Positions 9,665-18,321 of a stretch of DNA of 64,000 bases are shown here, in pieces. This DNA comes from Trichomonas vaginalis G3 (Eukaryota; Parabasalia; Trichomonadida; Trichomonadidae): positions 15,096,082-15,160,081 of the forward strand of contig NC_067207.1 in the NCBI RefSeq assembly GCF_026262505.1, in the 5' to 3' direction. Numbering within the stretch: the first letter of the stretch is position 1; each line of letters begins with the position of its first letter. The notes beneath the pieces were generated by a model that saw only the letters and a program-made list of their open reading frames with translations, was not told the DNA's origin and ran no database searches. Both the position numbers and the translations under genes were made by a program.

Positions 9665-10083
9665 TTATATGTATTGGATTGAAAAGGTCTGTCAGGATAT
9701 TTCAGTTTATCGTCCAACGACGATCAAAGGATATTTTGAATTTATCGTACTTCGAATTTTTTTATTTTCCCTGTATTATAGCGTAATAATTACCTATAAG
9801 ACTGAAAATCCAAATTATTGTTTTGTTGATCGAGCAAACACAATTTTCGAAATTCTTGAATTCTAAAAATCAAATTTAGGGCTAAATATCCCACAGATAT
9901 GATTCTGAGATTGAACTATTAACGTTTTAACATGGATATCAGCATATTATGCCTAATTATTCTTTTTACATCTAAATATACTCCCATCATATTAAAAGTC
10001 ATGAAAATAGATCGAGTATTATTTTTTAAAGCTATTTCATTTCGACTTTTGCAAAATTTAGTTATTTGCGAAAGGCAAACCCA
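9665..10083. other. Intergenic stretch, nothing identified
   Basis: AT-rich DNA upstream of the repeat island. Short open frames here lack initiators and any recognisable similarity. Confidence 0.45.
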
Positions 10084-10159
10084 AATTTTAGCTAAAAGTG
10101 ACAGGGAAAAAAACGTTTAGTATTAAAAAAAAGACCGATGAGAGCTTCGTTCGAAATAT

Positions 10160-10221
10160 AGAGGGAACTGAGAATGCGCAACCATTCTCAGGGAATATTG
10201 GATGCTATTCCCGTTCCCTCT
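10160..10221. repeat. Perfect three-way-junction palindrome
   Basis: Three nested perfect stems abut with no unpaired base between them. The outer stem is 10160-10168 with 10213-10221 (9 bp). The first inner hairpin is 10169-10176 with 10183-10190 (8 bp, 6-base loop CGCAAC). The second is 10191-10197 with 10206-10212 (7 bp, 8-base loop). As RNA or extruded DNA this would form a three-armed structure. Confidence 0.75.
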
Positions 10222-10261
10222 GTATGGAAAATTGAGGTTTTCAAAGGGAGTTAAAATAATA

Positions 10262-10735
10262 TCAAATTGATACTAATTTACTTCAAAATACAAAAGTATT
10301 TGACAGCTAAAATTAGTTACTTTAGCAAGCCTATCAATACCCTTTTACGATTATTGTTACTTTTTCGAAATAAAAGTAAAAACAAATTTATACTAATTTA
10401 CTTCAAAAAACAAAAGTATTTGACAGCTAAAATTAGTTACTTTAGCAAACCTATCAATACCCTTTTACGATTATTGTTACTTTTTCGAAATAAAAGTAAA
10501 AACAAATTTATACTAATTTACTTCAAAATACAAAAGTATTTGACAGCTAAAATTAGTTACTTTAGCAAGCCTATCAATACCCTTTTACGATTATTGTTAC
10601 TTTTTCGAAATAAAAGTAAAAACAAATTTATACTAATTTACTTCAAAAAACAAAAGTATTTGACAGCTAAAATGAGTTACTTTAGCAAGCCTATCAATAT
10701 CCTTTTACGATTATTGCTACTTTTTCGAAATAAAA
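10262..10735 (+). repeat. Four 120-bp direct tandem repeats
   Basis: Units begin at about 10262, 10382, 10502 and 10622 and are nearly identical. Units 1 and 3 share ...AAAATACAAAAG and units 2 and 4 share ...AAAAAACAAAAG, so the array looks like a duplicated 240-bp dimer. The unit length is a multiple of three, so one frame stays open for 203 codons across the array. That frame looks like a by-product, not a gene. Each unit ends in a small hairpin, TTACTTTT-N7-AAAAGTAA. Confidence 0.85.
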
Positions 10736-10837
10736 TAAATTTATTATCAAAAACCTTTTTTTTTCTTAGTAAAAATAAACGAAATTTTTTACCTTATGAA
10801 CTTTTGATGGAAATATGCAAATTTAAAATAATAAAGA

Positions 10838-10963
10838 AAGCCGCGAGCGAAGCGATCGGCTTAGTTCGAAGATTTTGATTCAAATCTTTGCTGATCTGTA
10901 ATTCGCGGAAGCCGCGAGCGAATCGAGCGGCTTAGGTCTAAGATTTTGATTCAAATCTTTGCT
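10838..10963. repeat. Duplicated 55-bp unit with GC-rich and AT-rich hairpins
   Basis: Copies at 10838-10892 and 10909-10963 (71 bp offset). Each starts with a GC-rich self-complementary segment (GCCGCGAGCGAATCGAGCGGC type) and ends in a perfect 7-bp hairpin AAGATTT-TGATTC-AAATCTT (10869-10888 and 10940-10959). The GC content is far above the surroundings. Confidence 0.75.
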
Positions 10964-11032
10964 TATATTCCTTAAATTCTTTATGAAACTCGCAACAGTT
11001 CCATAAAAAATTTTAAATTCTAAACTGTCGAA

Positions 11033-11093
11033 ATTACCGATCGGTAATCACACCCGTGAAGGGTGTGTCACTTTTTACAGGTGTGTCACTTTT
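11033..11093. repeat. 16-bp palindrome, adjacent hairpin and two direct repeats
   Basis: ATTACCGATCGGTAAT (11033-11048) is a perfect palindrome. CACACCC-GTGAA-GGGTGTG (11049-11067) follows at once as a hairpin. GGTGTGTCACTTTT occurs twice, at 11062-11075 and 11080-11093. The last copy runs into the right terminal inverted repeat. TCACTTTT also matches the initiator form. Confidence 0.7.
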
Positions 11094-11385
11094 AGCTAAA
11101 ATTACCCCTACTCTTTGCGAAATTTCAAAAATCTTTTGATGCTTTGAAGACAAATTTCTCAAGAATAAAACTAAAAATCTAGGAGATTGATAATCAAAAC
11201 TTCTTTCAATGATTTTAGAGAAAATATTAAATCTCTTTAAAAAAACCTGTTACATTGAAGGCCATTTCATAAAAAATTCATAATTCCAGATTCGCACAAA
11301 CGATTTTGGGGCTAATATATCTTTCTTTATGGAATATAAAAATTAACGTAAAAATAATTTAAGTGTAATCAGTAAATAAAAAGGT

Positions 11386-11970
11386 TTATGATGACTCCCA
11401 GAGAAGTTCAGCTAACTTTTCGTTATCCCACTTATTCTGTTCAGCTTTGTTCTTCTCTGCTAAAGCCCATCTATCGCGTACTTTCTTTTCTTCTGCTTCC
11501 CTATTCTTCTTAGCAGATTCACGAGCTGGTCTGAGCATGGCTTCCTTCTTTCTTAATTCTTTCATTTGTTTAACTTTTTCTTTAGCTCTTTCCTTATCTG
11601 CCTTTATACGTTTCTTCTTATCAGCCATTTCTTGCTTCTTAAGTTCGGCAGCTTCCTTCTTAAGGGCTGCTGTTCTAGCCTTTTGTTCAGAACGCATTTT
11701 TTCGATTTTCTGTTTTTCAGCTTGCTTCTGAGCTGCTTGTTCTTCCTTTAAGCTCTGCTCAATAGAAGCAAATAACTTTTTACGTTCAGCACGCTCAGCT
11801 TTCTGTGCCTGGCTACGTGCCTTTCTTTCATCTGCAATACGTTTTTTACGTGCTTTTACGTTAGCCATTCTCCTTTGTTTCTCTGCCTTCTCGTCATCCT
11901 TGGCCTTCTTTTCACGCCTAAGACGCATTAATTTTTCCAAAGGTGTTTCGTTCTTACTGGGTTTAGGCAT
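11386..11970 (-). CDS. Highly charged coiled-coil protein
   Basis: A 194-residue protein made almost entirely of Lys, Arg, Glu and Ala with heptad spacing from about residue 10 to 185 (stretches such as KKEAAELKKQEMADKKKRIK). It is expected to form one long, very soluble helix or coiled coil. No signal, membrane segment or catalytic motif is present. The compositional bias makes any similarity unreliable, so no function is assigned. A TCATTA initiator lies directly before the ATG on this strand (11975-11970), giving an almost leaderless transcript. Confidence 0.6.
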   Translation of the reverse strand: MPKPSKNETPLEKLMRLRREKKAKDDEKAEKQRRMANVKARKKRIADERKARSQAQKAERAERKKLFASIEQSLKEEQAAQKQAEKQKIEKMRSEQKARTAALKKEAAELKKQEMADKKKRIKADKERAKEKVKQMKELRKKEAMLRPARESAKKNREAEEKKVRDRWALAEKNKAEQNKWDNEKLAELLWESS

Positions 11971-12442
11971 AATGATTATAACGTATTTAGAAATTGAGAG
12001 GGAAACGGTTTATTCTCTTCTAAACGAAGAATTAGACGATGTAAAATGAATCTACATGACATCCATATTCAGAATGTTAAAATAATAGAGCGTAATTTTT
12101 TTGTTTTGAATTTCCCGCCAATCTTGAAATTGCGAGTTTCAGCCATTACACTTACATCCGATAGAAAATGGAGCTACTATTACACGATGACTAATCAATA
12201 TGACTTGACAAAAGTGAATTTTTTGGATAAATTTTATTGAATTTTTTTGAGCTAATCAGTTTCATCTATTATAAGTCATGGGAATTTTAATAACACCTTG
12301 GAGTATCAAATAATCATATGAAAAACATCAATTTTTTTGAAGATACAAAGTCCTTTATTTATCTCTTTTTTTATGAAAGATAGAGAAATATAAAATATTA
12401 TTATTCAGACAGTATATAGTCTATAAATGGTCTATAATAAGT
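11971..12442. other. Intergenic stretch between two minus-strand genes
   Basis: AT-rich. A plus-strand frame of 64 codons at 12046-12240 has no initiator and no recognisable similarity, so I treat this region as non-coding promoter and 3' flank. Confidence 0.45.
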
Positions 12443-13426
12443 CTATTCGTTAGTTGCAACAGTAAATTCTGATTCTTGCTCGCCAGTTGTTGCTCTTGGA
12501 GGTGTACCTGGACGAGGCTGTAAGTTGAAGTCAGATTCGTATTTCATTGGATTCAAAATCGTGAAAGAGCAGAATAATTGATCACTTACGCTGAGAATTG
12601 CTCCTTTGTTCATGTATTCATTGCAGTAGTTTGGTGCTGAGAATACAGTAACAATACTCTGTCTATCAGGGAATGGAAACTCATATCCTTCCATAATTGC
12701 CTGATGAGCACGACAAACGAGATCGAATCCGAATTTTGTAAGGAAATCTTCAACTTGCTGTGCACCAAAGCAGTATGATGTACCACGTTCATTGTCTTCC
12801 CAATCATCAACATCCATATTAGGATCTGACCAGAGAAGATCGCAAAGAAGTCCTTCTTCGGGGACTTCTATTGGCCTTTCGATGTTTTTAATCTCATCGA
12901 GACTGTTTAATGATGGTGAAAGGCCTCCATGAACGCAAAAGATTTTTTCTTCGATGATTGCTGCGATAGGGAGTCTGTTAAATACATCACAGAACAATCT
13001 CCAGATGTCGGTCGAATAGTTTTGAATGCATTCATCATAAAAACCGTATAAACGATTAATATAAGAACATTCATGATTGCCGCGAAGCATGTAAAATGTG
13101 TTAGGATACTTGATTTTATAACAGAATAGCAAACAAACGTTTTCTATACTGTTTTGACCACGATCAACGTAGTCACCTAAGAAAAGATAATTTGAGTTTG
13201 GTGGATATCCAGTGCTATCAAAAACTCTTAGTAAATCTTGATACTGCCCATGAATGTCACCTACAATAGTGAGTGGAGCTTTAAGCTCTAGCAAACAAGG
13301 TTGTTCCATAAAAATATCGGAAACGTTCTTGCAAAGGAATTGGATTTCGGTTTCTGTAAGACCTGCAATATGACCCATGGGCTGATTCTTAAGTGCTAAA
13401 AGCTTTTGTTCAATTTCATCAAGCAT
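12443..13426 (-). CDS. Serine/threonine protein phosphatase, PP1-type catalytic subunit
   Basis: A 327-residue protein of normal length for PPP-family catalytic subunits. All metal-binding and catalytic signatures are present: GDIHG (56-60), GDYVDRG (84-90), RGNHE (115-119) followed by the PP1-like CSYINRLYGFYDEC, CVHGGLSP, and the C-terminal FSAPNYCNEYMNKGAIL. It removes phosphate from Ser/Thr using two bound metal ions. Partner subunits set its location and substrate in other eukaryotes. The last ~25 residues (RPGTPPRATTGEQESEF and on) are a non-conserved tail. No close TCA-Py-W initiator was seen upstream, but the ATG at 13426 gives the expected family N-terminus. Confidence 0.93.
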   Translation of the reverse strand: MLDEIEQKLLALKNQPMGHIAGLTETEIQFLCKNVSDIFMEQPCLLELKAPLTIVGDIHGQYQDLLRVFDSTGYPPNSNYLFLGDYVDRGQNSIENVCLLFCYKIKYPNTFYMLRGNHECSYINRLYGFYDECIQNYSTDIWRLFCDVFNRLPIAAIIEEKIFCVHGGLSPSLNSLDEIKNIERPIEVPEEGLLCDLLWSDPNMDVDDWEDNERGTSYCFGAQQVEDFLTKFGFDLVCRAHQAIMEGYEFPFPDRQSIVTVFSAPNYCNEYMNKGAILSVSDQLFCSFTILNPMKYESDFNLQPRPGTPPRATTGEQESEFTVATNE

Positions 13427-14254
13427 GGAATATAAAACTTGGTCCTTGAAATGTTGCTATTTTGAATACTTTACAAAAATCTAATAACTAATATTGTTTT
13501 TCTATATTTATATAAAATTTCGGAAATTTTGGTTAAAATTTTTAAAACGGAAATTTGATTTTAAAAGTGACATTTTTTGTGTTAAGTTGGTCAGTTAGAA
13601 AATATTAATGTAAAGAACATTTATAGCAAATTAACTTTTCCTCACAAAATTTTATGATCCCCTAAAATTTTATGATTGACATCGAAATTTGTTGACATGG
13701 CCCAGGGGAATTCTCAATTTTAAATGACGCCTAGTATAGAGTTTCTTGTCCTATTTATTGCCTATGGCAGCAATTATTTACTTATTGGTGCTACACGTCA
13801 ATAAATTGATTTTCCGAGTTGAGTTTAATGGCAATGCAAGATCCATTTCAAATAGGGGATGTTCTTCGCATTATGATGCATCCAATGCACTGTATCACAG
13901 ATGTTTCTAAATACAGAATCAAATTGCTTCGTTAAACATTTATGAGATTTGTGAATTTGACTTTTAATTTGCCTGATAACATGTTAACAATTTATTGAGA
14001 CTTGAGTTATGTATCATTTTTATGTGTGTGCAGTATATTTAACATCCATAATTTCGATAAATTTGAAGAGAGAGAAATTTCATGCGCAAAACAATTTATT
14101 CAAAGAATAATATTGGTTAAGTTATATAATTCGATCTTCAATAGAACATAACTATGAATCTAAAATTGTTTCGAAAAAATTCAAAATGACGTTTATAATT
14201 TCATCAAGAGAGACAAAGTTTATAAACTTTATTTCATCTTTGTGAAAGAATTTG
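13427..14254. other. Divergent intergenic region between phosphatase and IFT121 genes
   Basis: About 0.8 kb of AT-rich DNA. It must hold the promoters of both flanking genes. No other feature is recognisable. Confidence 0.5.
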
Positions 14255-14260
14255 TCATTG
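14255..14260 (+). promoter_or_regulatory. Initiator TCATTG for the IFT121 gene
   Basis: Fits TCA-Py-T/A and lies 12 bases before ATG 14267. This supports that ATG over the TTG at 14252 that opens the longest frame. Confidence 0.55.
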
Positions 14261-14266
14261 TTTGTT

Positions 14267-17200
14267 ATGGACATTCATTCGTATATTTCAGACGAACAAT
14301 ACACCCACGGAAATCACATAGTAACAGTAGTATCATGGAATACAACTAATGATTTAATTGCTACTGGACAAGATAACGGAGAAATCGTAATTTCAAAATT
14401 AATTGCAAACGAATTTCATCATGGCGTTATTTCAATATCAAAAATCTACACGATAGTTGAGCACAAAGCACCCATTACATCGTTATCGTGGAATCCCATC
14501 AATAATAAATTGGTTTCGGCAGATCATGGGGGCAAATTAGTTGTTTGGACTGAAATGGATTCAATATGGGTTCCATTACTTATTAATGATCTTTCTAGAG
14601 TACCAATCCTTACTGTTTTAAATTCACCGAATTCAGAATTAGTTTCTATATTATATGCAAACGGAAAAGTCGTATGTGGCAACATAAATGGAAGCCAGAA
14701 ATGGAATTCCGAGTTAGATTTCCTTCCAAAAGCAATGTGTTGGTCATCCAATTCTAAAAGTGTTTATGTAGCAGACAATCGCAATAATATCTACATTCTT
14801 CGCGAATACGGCACTAAGGTCATTAAAATCGACATATCATCTCTCGGAATTGAAAAACATACCGATCAAATTACGAATCTTTTTTGGAATAAAAGGGATG
14901 GTGGCACAATCCTTGTAACGTTCCGCAGTGGTGTTGTTGCGATCTTCCGTGAAAAAGATGAAACATCACCTATTACTGTTATTACAGAAACACGAATTAC
15001 TCACGCAGCATGGTCACGCGATGGCAGCCGATTTGTCATTGCTGGGAAGAACCAGACTACAAATAAAATATTCATACAGTTCTATACTTCATCAGGAAAT
15101 GTAATAAGAACGATGGAATTAGAAGGAAACTACATTTCGAGCATTTGTTTCAGTCCTGACGATACAAAGCTTGCTGTTTGTATAGATACGAAACTAACAA
15201 TCATACAGACTGTTCCTAGAGTTCCATGGGTATATTTCATGAACACATTAGTATATGCAGCTCCTTCATTACAAACAAATGAAAACAAAACGTCAAATGT
15301 TGTGTTTTTCAATTCAAAAACTGCTGAAAAACATATTAAACAGATTGACAAGTTAGTTGCCATTGCGAACTCCAAAACAAAATGTGCAATTCTCTCTGAT
15401 TCCAATGGAGAAGCATCAATTATAATAACAGATGAATTTGGAATTCCTAAATACAGTACATTCATTTCTTTTACGCCTCAACACATTGCTTTGACAGAAG
15501 AAAAGTGTATTATATCATCAGCATACAAATTATGTATCTGGAATTTCGTCAACAACATTGCGAAGTTCCTTTCTTTTGATTACGACATTACTTCTGTTGG
15601 CGCAAGATTAAATACAGTTTTTGTGACTTTGACAAATTGCGCATTGATGTCAATTGATTTGGTTACGAATGAAGAGATCGGACATTTCACAACACCTAGG
15701 CAGATAGAAGCTATTGACGTTAGTTCTGATAGTACGATGATATCTTTGATTGATGTTTCTGGATTCCTTTATATTTTGGATTTGAATACAGGAACATCAC
15801 AAGAAGTTTTTCGATCGGAAACATGGGGAAATAAATGGGCAATTGACAGTCCAACTCTATTTGCAAGCCTTGAGAAACAGAATATATATATTTACAAAGG
15901 TTTGCAGCCAATAGAAAGAATCCCAACAATGGCAAGTATCTGTGAATTTCATTCTCTTTCAATTCTTTCTGTTGATTTTGTCAAAATTTTCAAAAATTCA
16001 TTGAATCCTGATGTTTCTTGTTTCAACAGATACGACACGAAACCTATCAATGATATTCATCTCTTGTTGAAGAGCTATACACCAAAGATTGCTCAAGAGA
16101 TTACTGACTACATCGCTTCATTTGATTGTCCTTTTGCTTGGTATTTATACGCTGATTTTGCTCTTTCTATTGATGATCCGGGATTGGCTGAAAAATGCTT
16201 TGGATTCGCATTTAGCAATGATGGAGTTGTCATTACAAGATGGATGAGAACAGTTAAAGACAAAATTGCTAGAAGAGTATACGCGCTTTGGTTTTTAGGA
16301 CATCAAAAAGAAGCTTTAGAATTAATTTCCCAAAACAATAGAGATGATTTGAAACAAAAAGTTTTGAATTTGGAGTCGGAATTATCGAATCCAAGCATTG
16401 ATTACTCGGAAAGATATAGGTATATCAATGGAAAATGGAAAGATGCGTTGAAATACTACCAAAAGAATGACAATAAGTCAATGATTGTCCAATGTTTGGC
16501 TAATTCTGATGATGTTGTTGGTTTGCAAGATTTGATGGAGAAAAGTGAGAAAAATTCAGAAATTTTGAAAGAAATTGGTGAAAAATTTGTTTGTCTTGGA
16601 TCAGCACAACAGGCAGCAAATGCATTCATGAAGTATGGATCTCCACAAATGGCAGCTAATGCTTATGCTCATTTCAACATGTGGAAAGAAGCCTTGAAAA
16701 TTGCAAACAATTATAAAGAAGTTGAAAGAAAATTAATTGTTTCTAGATTCGCAGCACATCTCGCGGACGCAAATAAGAATTGTAGAGCAGCAAGAACACT
16801 TATACATTGTAAGATTTACCATGAAGCAGCAGCTCTTCTTGAAAGAGAAGGTGATTTGAGAATGAGAAGAGGAATTGAGTATTTGATGGCTAAAAAATTG
16901 TTTGTTTTTAGCGCATTCAATGCAATGAAATCATTGAAAGCCAGAGGAGAAAAGATATCTATTTATAAAGTATGGCATAAAGCAGAAGCTGTTCATTACT
17001 TACTTTTAGCTCATAGACTTTTGAACGAAGGAAAATACGAAGATGCTCTTTTCCCTGCTGCAAGAATTTTGTTTGCTTATCAAGATGTTGTTGTAAGAGA
17101 GACAAGTGCTGCTTTATTGGCTCTTGCTGGATATCACGCTGGGTATTTCCAGGAATGTTCTCTTGGATTTGGATTCCTTGAGCATTCTGAAAAAATATCA

Positions 17201-17488
17201 CAAAGAAAACGTGAAAGAATCGAACAATTGGCTGTTAATTTGTTCATGAAGAAAACTCCAGATGACGAGAAAACAATTGAACCTGTTGCATGCCAAGGCT
17301 GCGGATGTTTGGTGAACCCAATGAGTCCTTTGTGTAGATGCGGAATTCCTCTTGTTGCAAGCGTTGTTACAGGAAAACCAGTCAAGAAAGATGACAAACT
17401 CTGGAAGTGCAAACATTGCAGACATTGCGCATTGATGAATGAAATGAAAGATATCAAATTCTGTCCTTTATGTCATTTTCAAATTTAA
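14267..17488 (+). CDS. IFT121: Intraflagellar transport protein 121 / WDR35-like (IFT-A)
   Basis: A 1,073-residue protein, close to the usual ~1,150-1,200. The first ~330 residues form WD40-type blades (VVSWNTTNDLIATGQDNGEI; ITSLSWNPINNKLVSADHGG; SICFSPDDTKLAVCIDTKL). A second beta-propeller-like stretch and then a TPR-like alpha-solenoid follow (for example QAANAFMKYGSPQMAANAYA). The C-terminus has paired zinc ribbons, CQGCG...CRCG and CKHCRHC...FCPLC, with the V-x-G-x-P linker typical of WDR35. IFT121 belongs to the IFT-A complex that moves cargo back from the flagellar tip and loads membrane proteins. This fits a flagellated parabasalid. IFT122 is the nearest alternative, but the zinc ribbons fit IFT121 better. 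Confidence 0.82.
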   Translation: MDIHSYISDEQYTHGNHIVTVVSWNTTNDLIATGQDNGEIVISKLIANEFHHGVISISKIYTIVEHKAPITSLSWNPINNKLVSADHGGKLVVWTEMDSIWVPLLINDLSRVPILTVLNSPNSELVSILYANGKVVCGNINGSQKWNSELDFLPKAMCWSSNSKSVYVADNRNNIYILREYGTKVIKIDISSLGIEKHTDQITNLFWNKRDGGTILVTFRSGVVAIFREKDETSPITVITETRITHAAWSRDGSRFVIAGKNQTTNKIFIQFYTSSGNVIRTMELEGNYISSICFSPDDTKLAVCIDTKLTIIQTVPRVPWVYFMNTLVYAAPSLQTNENKTSNVVFFNSKTAEKHIKQIDKLVAIANSKTKCAILSDSNGEASIIITDEFGIPKYSTFISFTPQHIALTEEKCIISSAYKLCIWNFVNNIAKFLSFDYDITSVGARLNTVFVTLTNCALMSIDLVTNEEIGHFTTPRQIEAIDVSSDSTMISLIDVSGFLYILDLNTGTSQEVFRSETWGNKWAIDSPTLFASLEKQNIYIYKGLQPIERIPTMASICEFHSLSILSVDFVKIFKNSLNPDVSCFNRYDTKPINDIHLLLKSYTPKIAQEITDYIASFDCPFAWYLYADFALSIDDPGLAEKCFGFAFSNDGVVITRWMRTVKDKIARRVYALWFLGHQKEALELISQNNRDDLKQKVLNLESELSNPSIDYSERYRYINGKWKDALKYYQKNDNKSMIVQCLANSDDVVGLQDLMEKSEKNSEILKEIGEKFVCLGSAQQAANAFMKYGSPQMAANAYAHFNMWKEALKIANNYKEVERKLIVSRFAAHLADANKNCRAARTLIHCKIYHEAAALLEREGDLRMRRGIEYLMAKKLFVFSAFNAMKSLKARGEKISIYKVWHKAEAVHYLLLAHRLLNEGKYEDALFPAARILFAYQDVVVRETSAALLALAGYHAGYFQECSLGFGFLEHSEKISQRKRERIEQLAVNLFMKKTPDDEKTIEPVACQGCGCLVNPMSPLCRCGIPLVASVVTGKPVKKDDKLWKCKHCRHCALMNEMKDIKFCPLCHFQI

Positions 17489-18314
17489 TTTTATATTATT
17501 TTATTTTGTTTCGTTTTGTAAACATGTAATGTATTTCTATCATCAGATAGTTTTTATGATATAACATATAAAATCTGATATTTCTTTAAATGAAATTCTA
17601 TTTGAAACAATATTTTCATAAACTAAGATTTTATTCTAAAGACATATGAATGAATGGTATAAATATCTCATACTTACACCTTCATTGCATATTGAAAACA
17701 TGTTCTTATTATCTGGAAGAGATTTCATTCAAAATAGAGTACATTTAAGGTTTTTGTAGAGACTATATCAAAAATATATTAATTTCAACATTTAGAAACA
17801 TTATCTTTAGATATACTACTTATATCTTGGAATTGGCGCGAAAATTATGAAATCTACATTATTAATCATAGTTTTTCGATTGTTAGTAGGTATTTTTAAT
17901 TAAAGTGTACAACATGACAAATTTTTAAAATTATATGTACGGAATCTACTAATGACAAATATAGGAATTGGAAAAATGAATGATTTTGCAAAATTTGCTT
18001 TCTTATCGATCACTATATCCTATGTGTAATAAGTCGTTGCGGTTTCGTATGAAGTGCACCATTCGTGGTTTGGATTTTGGAGAGAAAATCTTATTTTTGA
18101 GTGAAGTGAATTCAATCTGAATTGGCCCAAATAGTCTATATGTGAAATTGGAAATAAAAATGATTTGTCAAATTGCACAGATTTGACAAAGGTTATTCAA
18201 ACGAGCCGAAATAATAAATCCATTATCCTTGCCATAATATTATTCTTAATATTCCCATAAAATTCGAAATGTGATTTCATGTCAGAATACTGGCAGATTG
18301 ACACTTTTATCTCT
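17489..18314. other. Intergenic stretch, nothing identified
   Basis: About 0.8 kb, AT-rich, closed in all frames. No RNA gene or repeat was seen. Confidence 0.5.
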
Positions 18315-18320
18315 TCATAG
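18315..18320 (+). promoter_or_regulatory. Initiator TCATAG for the AP mu gene
   Basis: Fits TCA-Py-T/A and ends one base before ATG 18322, implying a leader of about five nucleotides. Confidence 0.5.
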
Positions 18321-18321
18321 T

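Larger units (their letters stand above)
10084..11103. repeat. Repeat island bounded by a 20-bp perfect inverted repeat
   Basis: The sequence AATTTTAGCTAAAAGTGACA at 10084-10103 recurs as its exact reverse complement at 11084-11103. Outside the perfect part, both flanks carry a similar TTTGCGAAA / TTTCGCAAA block (near 10067 and 11116), so the arms may extend to about 45 bp with divergence. Inside lie a three-way-junction palindrome, four 120-bp tandem repeats, a duplicated hairpin unit and a palindrome with short direct repeats. There is no transposase gene. It could be a small non-autonomous DNA element. No target-site duplication was recognised. Confidence 0.5.

Noticed and set aside
10262-10735. 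CRISPR array or repeat-protein gene
   Set aside because: The repeats are contiguous 120-bp units without variable spacers, so this is not CRISPR. The 203-codon frame exists only because the unit is a multiple of three, and it lacks an initiator and a protein-like composition.
12046-12240. 64-codon gene
   Set aside because: No initiator before the ATG, AT-driven composition, and no recognisable similarity.
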